Assembly: GCF_003217155.1 (NCBI RefSeq)
Contig: NZ_QJSU01000002.1
Span: 1 to 64,000, forward strand
DNA from: Psychrobacter fozii
GTDB lineage: Bacteria > Pseudomonadota > Gammaproteobacteria > Pseudomonadales > Moraxellaceae
Direction: 5' to 3'
DNA: 64,000 nucleotides
In this document: piece after piece, positions 18,409 to 27,210 of the stretch
Layout: each line of letters begins with the position of its first letter
Numbering within the stretch: position 1 is the first letter of the stretch
Position numbers and translations under genes: made by a program
The notes under the pieces: model-generated
What the model was told of the DNA's origin: nothing
Database searches by the model: none
The model's input: only the letters and a program-made list of their open reading frames with translations

Positions 18409-18425
18409 AATGTTCAACACGCCCT
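18409..18425. repeat. right-end tip of a family B mini-element
   Basis: AATGTTCAACACGCCCT is identical to the right terminus of the element at 5458-5724. A matching but degenerate left terminus may be AGGGTCTGTTGAA near 18173-18185. That would give a decayed element of about 250 bp ending here, 55 bp before the dehydrogenase gene. Confidence 0.6.
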
Positions 18426-18480
18426 GAAGGTTTGTTGGGTAGTCTGCGTCATACAATCCAGATATAAAGGAATATAGAAA

Positions 18481-19419
18481 ATGGAAAATATTACAATTCT
18501 TGGTGCTGGGACGATGGGGCATTCAATTGCTTTATCAGCAGCATGGGCCAACCAAACCGTAAACATATACGGCATCGATGAATATGATCTTGAAAACGCT
18601 GTTAAAGGCTTGAATAATAAGCTCAAGGTAATGACTGAAAACGAGCTGTTTACATCCGAACAAATGAACGAAATTAGACAACGTATCCAATTTACTACTT
18701 CCCTAGAAGAAGCAGTGTCGGAGGCAACTTTTATTATTGAAGTTATCCCTGAGGTTTTAGATTTAAAAAAAGAGCTATATAGCAGGTTGGAAGCGTTAGT
18801 TGAAGACGATGTAGTGATTGCCAGTAATACCTCAGGATTTACACCGAGTATATTAGCGGCGGATATGCTGCATCCTGCACGTTTTGTTGTAACCCATTTC
18901 TGGAACCCAGCTCATCTCATTCCTTTGGTGGAGGTGGTAAAAGGCGAGCATACAGATGCAGTTACAGTCCAGCGAGCAATGGATGTTTTAACGTTGATGA
19001 ACAAAAAGGCAATAGTACTTAACAAAGAAATCCCAGGGTTTATTGGGAATCGTTTGCAGTATGCACTGTTTCGGGAAGCACAGGCATTATTAGATGCTGG
19101 AGCTGCTTCAAAAGAAGATATCGATGCTGCTGTGACCTACAGCATAGGCCGCCGGCTGCCTGTGACAGGGCCACTGATGTCTGCGGATATGGGTGGGCTA
19201 GATGTCTGCTCGTCTATTTCCAATTATTTATTCGAAGATTTGTCGACAGATCAACGTTCAGGTAAAGTGCTGTCTCAACTTGCGAATGAAAATAAGCTAG
19301 GAAATAAAACAGGAGAGGGCTTTTATTCGTGGGAACCAGATGTGTCGGCAAAAATGAATGAAGAACGGGAAAAAACACTGATTTATTTCCTCAAAAATGA
19401 TTTAAAGGCAGGAATATAA
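18481..19419 (+). CDS. 3-hydroxyacyl-CoA dehydrogenase family protein
   Basis: The 312-aa product has the NAD-binding loop ILGAGTMGHSIAL at its N-terminus and the VIASNTSGF strand. The catalytic region is THFWNPAHLIPLVEVV (His and Glu of the family), followed by the C-terminal helical domain starting at PGFIGNRLQYALFREA. It should oxidise a 3-hydroxy acid or 3-hydroxyacyl-CoA with NAD. The HFWNPA variant is common in the 3-hydroxybutyryl-CoA/carnitine dehydrogenase-like branch, so the substrate is open. AAAGGA nine bases upstream supports the start. The gene is isolated, flanked on both sides by mini-element ends, and probably acquired. Confidence 0.85.
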   Translation: MENITILGAGTMGHSIALSAAWANQTVNIYGIDEYDLENAVKGLNNKLKVMTENELFTSEQMNEIRQRIQFTTSLEEAVSEATFIIEVIPEVLDLKKELYSRLEALVEDDVVIASNTSGFTPSILAADMLHPARFVVTHFWNPAHLIPLVEVVKGEHTDAVTVQRAMDVLTLMNKKAIVLNKEIPGFIGNRLQYALFREAQALLDAGAASKEDIDAAVTYSIGRRLPVTGPLMSADMGGLDVCSSISNYLFEDLSTDQRSGKVLSQLANENKLGNKTGEGFYSWEPDVSAKMNEEREKTLIYFLKNDLKAGI

Positions 19420-19430
19420 AAATTAAAGTA

Positions 19431-19488
19431 GAGGCTGCCCTCATTTTTAGCCCATTGAGGCGATTTCGTTCAGATTGAGGACACGCTC
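19431..19488. mobile_element. internally deleted family A mini-element, 58 bp
   Basis: The left end GAGGCTGCCCTCATTTT and the right end (GAGCGTGTCCTCA on the minus strand) resemble the termini of the element at 17951-18120. The inner TTTTTAGCCCATT..GG and ATTGAGGACA match its right half. TA stands on each side (19429-19430, 19489-19490). It starts 11 bp after the dehydrogenase stop. Confidence 0.65.
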
Positions 19489-19574
19489 TAGATAACCAGT
19501 TCAGTTCCTGCGTGACCCATTGTTTTAGCTGACGTAATTGACGTTTTGGGTCACTGTAGTTAAAACGCCTATCA

Positions 19575-19621
19575 CATTAATTATTCAAAATAGATGGAAA
19601 TACTCTTTTGAATAATTAATG
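19575..19621. repeat. perfect 16-bp inverted repeat
   Basis: CATTAATTATTCAAAA (19575-19590) is perfectly inverted at 19606-19621 around a 15-base spacer. It lies in the non-coding scar between the dehydrogenase gene and holA. It could be the core of a further palindromic element or a terminator-like structure; the stem is AT-rich and no T-run follows. Confidence 0.7.
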
Positions 19622-19669
19622 AGTCAGTGGTATCAAGCTCTGGCGTTAGGTATGAGACAAGCATAAACG

Positions 19670-19757
19670 CTTAGAATGACTAAACTTACTATTTTTAACG
19701 TCGAACTGTCTAAAAAACAATCTCTGCCAGTGCCATGATCGAATATCAAACACGGCC
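19670..19757. repeat. degenerate right end of a family B element
   Basis: This stretch aligns with 5636-5724. Shared words are TTAGAATGACTA / CTAGAATGACTA, TGTCTAAAAAA, CTGCCAG.GCCA and the terminal CAAACACGGCC, which corresponds to CAACACGCCC. It ends 25 bp before the holA stop codon. No matching left terminus is recognisable. Confidence 0.65.
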
Positions 19758-19782
19758 TAAGTTATTGAATTTTTCCAACCAA

Positions 19783-20853
19783 TCAAACGGTAAATAAACG
19801 CTTTCCTGCTAGCTCTAGTGCAGCTTGTAATAATAACTCCCACGCTGGCTGGCGAACGAGTCCTTTGATTGCTTGGTCACAGCGGTATAAGAGCGCAGGC
19901 CATTCAGCCGTTTGCGTTTTTGATTGGCGACGGCAGGCTTGTTGATATAACCCCTGTTTGCTGCGCCAAATGCCAAGCGCTTGCGGATCTTGTCCATCCA
20001 TCAGTTGTATAATCTGACGCATGTCTTTGCTAATTGCCCATAATACTAAGGTCGTCGGCTCATCAGTCGCTTTGAGTTGAAAGATGATTTTTGCCACTTG
20101 CGCGCTATTACCTGCCAGCATTGCATCCGACAAATCAAACACGCTAAATTGAGCGTCACTGACCAGTGCTGCTTGTAAATCTTTGATATCGAGTGCTACA
20201 GTATTTGTAGGCTGTGCAAAATCGCCAGCTGTTTCGGTATCTTCATGAGGAGCCATTAACTGCGGCGCAAACAGATAAGAGAGTCGCCACAAGGTTTGAT
20301 AAGCACTTAATAGATGATGCTCAGTATGTGACATCAGTAGTTGCCATGCTTCTTGAGACAGCCGTAACCCAAACTTTTGAGCCTGAATCTGCAATAGCTG
20401 CTGCCGTTGCTGCTCGTTGTATAAATTACAATCAATGATGTGACCGTATTGAGAAAATGGCGCAAACCACTTACTGCTCTGGCTACGTTTGTCTTGCTTA
20501 GGCGTAAGCCATAATACACTATGACCGTGTGTACCTGCTTGTGCTTCAATCGCAAAGCGTTCGAGCTCAGCAATGACAGTTTTATCGGGCTTATGATTGC
20601 CGGTCACGATCAAGGCGCTGGCATCATCAAACAATGATTGGCTACCCAACTCTGACAGTACTTCTTGCCAGCTTTTGACTGATATCAGCTCTATGCGCTT
20701 GATGGCATAATTCTGCGCGCGCCAATGTGGACGCAGCGCATCGATAAGCCATTGACTCAGCAACGGCTCATCACCGTGTGCCAGCCACAAGCCCGCGACT
20801 GCAACGGAGGGTTGTAGTAGTTTTGGATAGGCTTGTATAAAGGTATCTTGCAT
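19783..20853 (-). CDS. holA: DNA polymerase III delta subunit (clamp loader)
   Basis: The 356-aa protein matches HolA in length and order: an N-terminal WLAHGDEPLL segment, a degenerate AAA+ core (SLFDDASALIVTG), VLWLTPKQDKRSQSSKWF in the middle, and a helical C-terminal collar domain. Delta opens the beta clamp during loading. The ATG at 20853 follows lptE by about 60 bp, so leuS, lptE and holA probably form one operon, a known order in gamma-proteobacteria. Its last 111 bp recur at 17781-17891. The intact 3' end therefore appears to have been restored by an insertion event. Confidence 0.93.
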   Translation of the reverse strand: MQDTFIQAYPKLLQPSVAVAGLWLAHGDEPLLSQWLIDALRPHWRAQNYAIKRIELISVKSWQEVLSELGSQSLFDDASALIVTGNHKPDKTVIAELERFAIEAQAGTHGHSVLWLTPKQDKRSQSSKWFAPFSQYGHIIDCNLYNEQQRQQLLQIQAQKFGLRLSQEAWQLLMSHTEHHLLSAYQTLWRLSYLFAPQLMAPHEDTETAGDFAQPTNTVALDIKDLQAALVSDAQFSVFDLSDAMLAGNSAQVAKIIFQLKATDEPTTLVLWAISKDMRQIIQLMDGQDPQALGIWRSKQGLYQQACRRQSKTQTAEWPALLYRCDQAIKGLVRQPAWELLLQAALELAGKRLFTV

Positions 20854-20913
20854 AAATAGATGGGTAGTACACAGGTTAATGGAAATAAGTATGGAGCGTA
20901 TCGTAATAAGACA

Positions 20914-21615
20914 CTAAGGTGTTGGTACGACCACGGCTGTCGATGCTGAGCCGTTACCGATTTTCACTGGTGTTTTAGTGCCAGTGGACGGTACTTTAGG
21001 CAGAGAGATAGCAACATATTGGTCAGTGATACGGCGTGCCAAACTGTCGTAGAGCCATTCGCGAATTTGCTCGCCTTGCTGATCATCCGTACTCACCGAG
21101 GCATCATTGTACTGATAGCTACGCTCGATTTGGATAGGATTGCTCAGTGTAACGGGCTTACCATTTTCAGTGGTTTGATAGCTAACATCTGCTGATATGA
21201 TCAAGCGAATCTCTGTTAATACACCGACTAATTCATACTGTCTAAAGCGCAGGTTATTGACGCTGATAACAGAAACAGGATCAGCGCTGGCTTGTTTATT
21301 ATTAAGCGCAACGTCTGCGGCTGTCATGTTACTAATAACATCGACACCTAATGTTTCTAGACGTCGCGTTAATGGTAGCTTAAGCGGGAAGGCGGTGCGA
21401 TTGTCTTCGATAATGACCGCTGTTTTGGCAACATCGAGGAGCATCGGCGCATCATAACCACGTAGCTGAAAGCCGCAACCACTAAGCGCAGCCGTTGCAC
21501 CGAGCACCGTAAACATCGGCAGTGCAGTAAGTAATGCAGTCACTAGCTTTTGTCCGCCGGACTTTTTTGCAGTAGGGCTTTTGCTACTTGATGGGGCTTG
21601 CTGCTTATACGACAT
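20914..21615 (-). CDS. lptE: LPS-assembly lipoprotein LptE
   Basis: The 233-aa precursor has an N-terminal basic stretch, a hydrophobic segment and the lipobox LSGC, with lipidation expected at the Cys before GFQLRGYD. That last motif is the hallmark of the LptE/RlpB family. LptE plugs the LptD barrel in the outer membrane and helps deliver LPS. The start at 21615 has GAGGA eight bases upstream; a TTG at 21630 is less likely. The C-terminal tail is Thr/Pro-rich. It lies between leuS and holA in the usual gene order. Confidence 0.92.
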   Translation of the reverse strand: MSYKQQAPSSSKSPTAKKSGGQKLVTALLTALPMFTVLGATAALSGCGFQLRGYDAPMLLDVAKTAVIIEDNRTAFPLKLPLTRRLETLGVDVISNMTAADVALNNKQASADPVSVISVNNLRFRQYELVGVLTEIRLIISADVSYQTTENGKPVTLSNPIQIERSYQYNDASVSTDDQQGEQIREWLYDSLARRITDQYVAISLPKVPSTGTKTPVKIGNGSASTAVVVPTP

Positions 21616-21674
21616 AATCGCTATCCTCAAATGATAAGAAGGCTTAGATAGAACATCTACTAAGCCTAAAATAT

Positions 21675-24362
21675 CTAACCTACAACCACGATATTCACGA
21701 GTTTATTCGGGACGACGATTTCTTTTTTGATTTCGCCAGTGATGAATTTTGCCACGCTTTCCATGGTTCGAGCTTGTGCTTTTAGCTGCTCTGGATCGCT
21801 ATTTGGCGCCACATCCATCTTACCGCGCATTTTACCATTGACCTGTACGACCATCGTGATCATATCCTGCACCAGTGCAGCTTCATCAACGGCTGGATAG
21901 TCCAGCGTGACGGTGTCTAAGCCTAACTGCTCAAGTAAGTGCTCACCAACGTGCGGTGCATACACTGATAACATGATAAGCAAATCAGTCACTGCCTCGT
22001 GCTGTACTTTTAGGTCTTGCTCATTAGCTGCCTTAAAGCTCGTCAGCTCATTAGCAAGCTCCATAAGGCTTGATACTGGTGTGTTCAATGCCAAACGATC
22101 ACCTAAATCATTATCAATTTTGGCAATGGTTTCATGGGTCTTACGACGTAAGTTTTTGGCTGCTTTGCTCAAATCGTCAGTATTCAATGCTTCGCTATTG
22201 AGCGTCGCAAGATCTAAGTTCGCTGCGGTAAGTGCTTGCGTGTGCTCTGTTGCCAGACGCCAGACTTTTTTGACGAAATTATAAGGGCCTTTTAGGGCAT
22301 CGTCTGACCATTCTAGCGTTTGATCAGCAGGCGCAGTAAATAGTGTGTACAGACGAACCGTATCAGCACCATATTTGTCGATGGTGATTTGTGGATCGAC
22401 ACCATTGTTTTTTGACTTAGACATTTTTTCGATTTTGCCAATGGTTACTGGCTGTCCATCAGTCTTTAAGATGGCTTTGATCGGCTGACCACGCTCGTCA
22501 TAATCGATATCGACATCTTCGGTAAAGTAATAAGTGGTACTACCATCAGCGTTGACACGATAGAAAGTACCTGCAAGTACCATACCTTGGGTCATCAAGT
22601 TGGCAAACGGTTCGTTTCCTGAGACTAGGTTTTCGTCACGCATAAGCTTATGGAAGAAACGTGCGTAAAGTAAATGCATAACTGCGTGCTCAACACCGCC
22701 GATGTACTGGTCGACAGGCAGCCATTTGTTGGCAGCAGATTTGTTGACCATGCTTTGTGCATCATTCGGGCTAGCAAAGCGCGCATAGTACCAGCTTGAC
22801 TCAACAAAGGTGTCAAAGGTATCGGTTTCACGCTCAGCAGGGTTACCACATTTAGGGCAGGTGGTATTTACAAATTCTGGAATGTTTTTGAGTGGGTTGC
22901 CGCGGCCATCAGGAACGACATCAGTCGGTAGAATGACTGGCAAATCTTGCTCTTCGACAGGTATCGTACCGCAATGTTCGCAATTGATCATTGGAATAGG
23001 GCAGCCCCAATAGCGTTGACGCGATACACCCCAATCACGTAAGCGATATTGAATTTTTTTCTTGGCCAATTCTTGTGGCTCAAGCTTGGCAAGCATCGCT
23101 TCGAAAGCTTGCTCAAAGTCTAGATCATCAAATTCGCCTGAATTGACTAAGGTATTGCGTTCAGTATAGGCAAGATTGATTTTAGTATCATTCGCTTTGG
23201 CATCTGCTTCTGCTTCATCAAAATAACCAGCAGGTACGTCGATAACTTGCTTAATAGGCAGGCTGTATTTGGTTGCAAACTCATAGTCACGCTCATCATG
23301 TGCCGGTACTGCCATGACCGCGCCTGAACCGTAGCTCATTAGGACATAGTTGGCGACCCAAACAGGCACTTCTTCACCCGTCAATGGATGCGTTACGGTC
23401 AGACCTGTGTCCATACCGATTTTTTCAGCTTTGGCCAAGTCAGCTTCAGCAACTGAGCCTTTTTTGCACAAGGCACAAAAATCTGCAATGGCTTTATTAT
23501 TCTCAGATGCATACTGTGCGAGTGGATGCTCAGCGGCAACGGCAACATAAGTCACACCCATCAAGGTATCAGGGCGGGTAGTGAACACGTCTAAAGTGTT
23601 TGTTTCACCAGCCAACTCATATGGGAAATGCACTTCCATACCCGCACTACGACCAATCCAGTTGCGCTGCATGGTCAATACTTCAGATGGCCAATGCCCT
23701 TCCAAATCATCCAAATCATCCAATAGCTCATCGGCATAATCAGTGATATTAAAGTAGTACATTGGGATGTCACGCTTTTCGACTGCAGCGCCACTACGCC
23801 AACCTTTGCCATCGATAACTTGCTCATTGGCCAAGACGGTATTGTCAATCGGATCCCAGTTGACAGTCGCTAGCTTTTTGTAGACTAAGCCTTTTTTGTA
23901 TAACTGCAAAAATAACCACTGTTCCCACTGATAATACTCAGGGCTACAAGTGGCAAATTCACGTGACCAGTCAATAGATAAGCCTAGTAATTTAAGCTGT
24001 GCACGCATGTTGTCAATATTGGCAAACGTCCATTTGGCAGGTGGTGTTTGATTGGCAATAGCAGCGTTTTCTGCTGGCAGGCCAAAACCATCCCAACCCA
24101 TTGGTTGCATGACTTCATAGCCTTTGAGGCGGTAGTAACGGCTCAGCACATCTGAGATGGTATAGTTACGCACATGGCCCATATGCAGCTTGCCACTTGG
24201 GTAAGGGAACATAGACAGCATATAACGACTTGGCTTGTCGCTAGGCTCATTACCTACTTCATAGCGCTTGTCAGTTGCCCATTTGGCTTGTTGCGCCGCT
24301 TCGATAGCTTGTGGGTTATAATAATTGTTTTCTGCTTGGTCAGATGTCACAGTATTACTCAT
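21675..24362 (-). CDS. leuS: leucyl-tRNA synthetase
   Basis: The ~895-aa class I synthetase attaches leucine to tRNA-Leu. Visible motifs are the HIGH-equivalent KLHMGHVRNY after FPYPSG, the editing-domain TTRPDTLMGVTYVAVA, the zinc-like Cys pairs (CEHCG, CPKCG) and KMSKSKNNGVDP. The ATG at 24362 gives the usual N-terminus (MSNTV...YNPQAIE); a TTG-type extension to 24419 is less likely. It heads the leuS-lptE-holA operon. Confidence 0.97.
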   Translation of the reverse strand: MSNTVTSDQAENNYYNPQAIEAAQQAKWATDKRYEVGNEPSDKPSRYMLSMFPYPSGKLHMGHVRNYTISDVLSRYYRLKGYEVMQPMGWDGFGLPAENAAIANQTPPAKWTFANIDNMRAQLKLLGLSIDWSREFATCSPEYYQWEQWLFLQLYKKGLVYKKLATVNWDPIDNTVLANEQVIDGKGWRSGAAVEKRDIPMYYFNITDYADELLDDLDDLEGHWPSEVLTMQRNWIGRSAGMEVHFPYELAGETNTLDVFTTRPDTLMGVTYVAVAAEHPLAQYASENNKAIADFCALCKKGSVAEADLAKAEKIGMDTGLTVTHPLTGEEVPVWVANYVLMSYGSGAVMAVPAHDERDYEFATKYSLPIKQVIDVPAGYFDEAEADAKANDTKINLAYTERNTLVNSGEFDDLDFEQAFEAMLAKLEPQELAKKKIQYRLRDWGVSRQRYWGCPIPMINCEHCGTIPVEEQDLPVILPTDVVPDGRGNPLKNIPEFVNTTCPKCGNPAERETDTFDTFVESSWYYARFASPNDAQSMVNKSAANKWLPVDQYIGGVEHAVMHLLYARFFHKLMRDENLVSGNEPFANLMTQGMVLAGTFYRVNADGSTTYYFTEDVDIDYDERGQPIKAILKTDGQPVTIGKIEKMSKSKNNGVDPQITIDKYGADTVRLYTLFTAPADQTLEWSDDALKGPYNFVKKVWRLATEHTQALTAANLDLATLNSEALNTDDLSKAAKNLRRKTHETIAKIDNDLGDRLALNTPVSSLMELANELTSFKAANEQDLKVQHEAVTDLLIMLSVYAPHVGEHLLEQLGLDTVTLDYPAVDEAALVQDMITMVVQVNGKMRGKMDVAPNSDPEQLKAQARTMESVAKFITGEIKKEIVVPNKLVNIVVVG

Positions 24363-24506
24363 AGTGGGCTCTAGATTGAATATTTTGATAAGAAAATTAG
24401 ATACGATAGAATAGCGCAAATCGGCAAAAAATGCGATGGGGCAACGTAATAATAGAGCAGTATTAAGAAGTATATAACGACTTATGAATTGATAGTAAGG
24501 CTAGAC

Positions 24507-25127
24507 ATGCAAAAACTAAAGAAAGGTCAGGTATTAAAGTATCCTATTGATTTGTATTTATCAAAAAAGAACATAGCGCTTATGCTTGCTTTGGGTATGT
24601 TGCTTTTCCCCTTGTTTTTTTATGGAATACCTTGGGCACAAGAAAAAAATGATTGGCTTTTTCTGATGAGCATATGGTTTTTCATCGTTTTAATTTTTTT
24701 TGGTGTGATTGTAGTGTTACTCACGCTAATAAAAGGTAAGCCTGTCTTGCAAATTACGGATACAGGTATAACGCTTCTACAAGTTATTCGACGACCACAA
24801 CAGAGATATTTGTCATGGCAGGATATTGAATGTATAGGCATCGATTGTCGGGTTGTTAAGCACCACGAAATTTGGTTGCTAGTGATTCAGCCCAAGCAAG
24901 GCAAGCTCATACAACTCCCGATAAAACCTATGAGATATAAAGACGCTATCTTGAATGAGATGGAGGTTGTACATCTAGTGCAACTCGCCTTTGAAGGCCA
25001 ATCCGCTATACACTACAAACCGATAGAAATGGAGAGAATGAAACTGCTCACGCCAAGAATGAAGTGGCTAATATTAGCCTTGATTCTGATCTGTCTCGCT
25101 GTTTATCTATTTCTACTTTTTAAGTAA
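24507..25127 (+). CDS. membrane protein with two N-terminal and one C-terminal helix (STM3941-like)
   Basis: The 206-aa product has two membrane segments near the N-terminus (about 20-40 and 50-73) and a central soluble domain (KPVLQITDTGITLL, YLSWQDIECIGI). A C-terminal membrane anchor ends in LLFK. This layout and the GI..L....W.DI core resemble the STM3941/bacterial PH-like family; function unknown. The start at 24507 has AAGG six bases upstream, better than the TTG at 24489. It is transcribed away from leuS, 37 bp before the arsC-like gene. Confidence 0.65.
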   Translation: MQKLKKGQVLKYPIDLYLSKKNIALMLALGMLLFPLFFYGIPWAQEKNDWLFLMSIWFFIVLIFFGVIVVLLTLIKGKPVLQITDTGITLLQVIRRPQQRYLSWQDIECIGIDCRVVKHHEIWLLVIQPKQGKLIQLPIKPMRYKDAILNEMEVVHLVQLAFEGQSAIHYKPIEMERMKLLTPRMKWLILALILICLAVYLFLLFK

Positions 25128-25164
25128 AACGCACATAATCCATATTATATTTAAAGGAACAATA

Positions 25165-25542
25165 ATGACCATCACCATTTACGGTATCAAATCATGCAGC
25201 ACCATGAAAAAAGCATTTACCAAGTTGGATGAATTGAATATAAGTTACGATTTCCATGACTATAAAAAACAAGGCATCGACAAAGAAACAGTACAGTGTT
25301 GGGTAGATGGGCTAGGTATTGATAAAGTACTGAACAAGCGTGGCACCACATGGCGTAAGCTGACTGACGAGCAAAAGCAATCAGCTGATGCCAGTGTAGA
25401 TAACGCGATTGACCTGCTAGTAGAAAATACCAGTATGATTAAGCGTCCGATTGTAAAAGGTCAGATCGACGATAAAAACCAAGGTCAGCCAATATTGCTT
25501 TGCGGTTTTGATGAGGCTGTATTCGATACAACTTTTTCATAA
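25165..25542 (+). CDS. yffB: YffB/ArsC family thioredoxin-fold protein
   Basis: The 125-aa protein closely follows the E. coli YffB pattern: TIYGIKSCSTMKKA at the N-terminus with the single conserved Cys11, then FHDYKKQGID, LNKRGTTWRKL and IKRPIVKG. It belongs to the ArsC/Spx superfamily. YffB-type proteins probably act as glutathione-dependent thiol reductases rather than true arsenate reductases. AAAGGA precedes the ATG. The usual dapE neighbour is not next to it here. Confidence 0.88.
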   Translation: MTITIYGIKSCSTMKKAFTKLDELNISYDFHDYKKQGIDKETVQCWVDGLGIDKVLNKRGTTWRKLTDEQKQSADASVDNAIDLLVENTSMIKRPIVKGQIDDKNQGQPILLCGFDEAVFDTTFS

Positions 25543-25627
25543 AAAAGCTGTCACTTTGACACGTTATAAACTATGATTTCATTAATGGAATTAAGTTTGC
25601 TTGTTTATAGTGCTCAAGGATAAAATC

Positions 25628-25987
25628 ATGAAAAAATTATTACTAATGGCCACCCTTGCAGTAGCGCCTTTAATGGCCACAAGTGTGCAAGCGGCGGAAA
25701 CCTCTACTAAGGTTACCTTCGCAAAAGACAGCTATTGCGGCAGTTTTACAGGTAATATTAAAAACGGAAAAGTGTTTCGCCTATGGCTTGCGTCAGATCA
25801 GAATCTAGTGATTCGCAATGTCGGTGATGACCGCATCAATATGGCTTATGTCTCAGGGCCAAGTGGTCGTTTGGATGGTGACCGCTATGACAATGAAACG
25901 TCTTACATTACTGAGAGTAAAGGCAATCATTATATGAAGGTTTATGGCAATAGTAGCCATAGTTCTGTCGAGTTCTGTGCTTATTAA
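25628..25987 (+). CDS. small exported protein, 119 aa, unknown function
   Basis: A clear signal peptide (MKKLLLMATLAVAPLMA, cleavage likely after VQA) is followed by a ~95-residue mature domain. It contains two cysteines (SYCGSF near its start, EFCAY at the end) that could form a disulphide, and many Gly/Asn/Ser turns of a beta-rich fold. I know no family name. The start at 25628 has AAGGA seven bases upstream; the longer reading frame from 25601 lacks a signal-peptide-like start. A strong shared terminator follows. Confidence 0.75.
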   Translation: MKKLLLMATLAVAPLMATSVQAAETSTKVTFAKDSYCGSFTGNIKNGKVFRLWLASDQNLVIRNVGDDRINMAYVSGPSGRLDGDRYDNETSYITESKGNHYMKVYGNSSHSSVEFCAY

Positions 25988-26022
25988 ATTTCTCTCATTT
26001 AAATGAGCATTGATAGCTAGTT

Positions 26023-26059
26023 AAAAAGCCCGAGCTTGGTATCCAAGCTCGGGCTTTTT
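26023..26059. terminator. bidirectional rho-independent terminator
   Basis: AAAAAGCCCGAGCTTGG and CCAAGCTCGGGCTTTTT form a perfect 17-bp stem with a three-base loop, with T-runs on both strands. It separates the convergent exported-protein gene and argB. Confidence 0.95.
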
Positions 26060-26089
26060 TATGCTAATAATTATAGATTGTTAGCGCAA

Positions 26090-27001
<912 letters not shown>

Positions 27002-27210
27002 CTAAAGTACGGTTTTGAGCGGGTTGGTTATTTTTGCGATACAAATCTATCGCCACTATAGTCATTCCACTATAAAAGCATTACAGCGTTAACCTCGCTT
27101 GAGGTATCACATATACATCTGCACTCGGTTGCCTTGTACTACTTTTAAATTGAATCGACTAGATCAATATCGTCAATATTATTGATAAGGTCACAATGTG
27201 TTTAATACAA

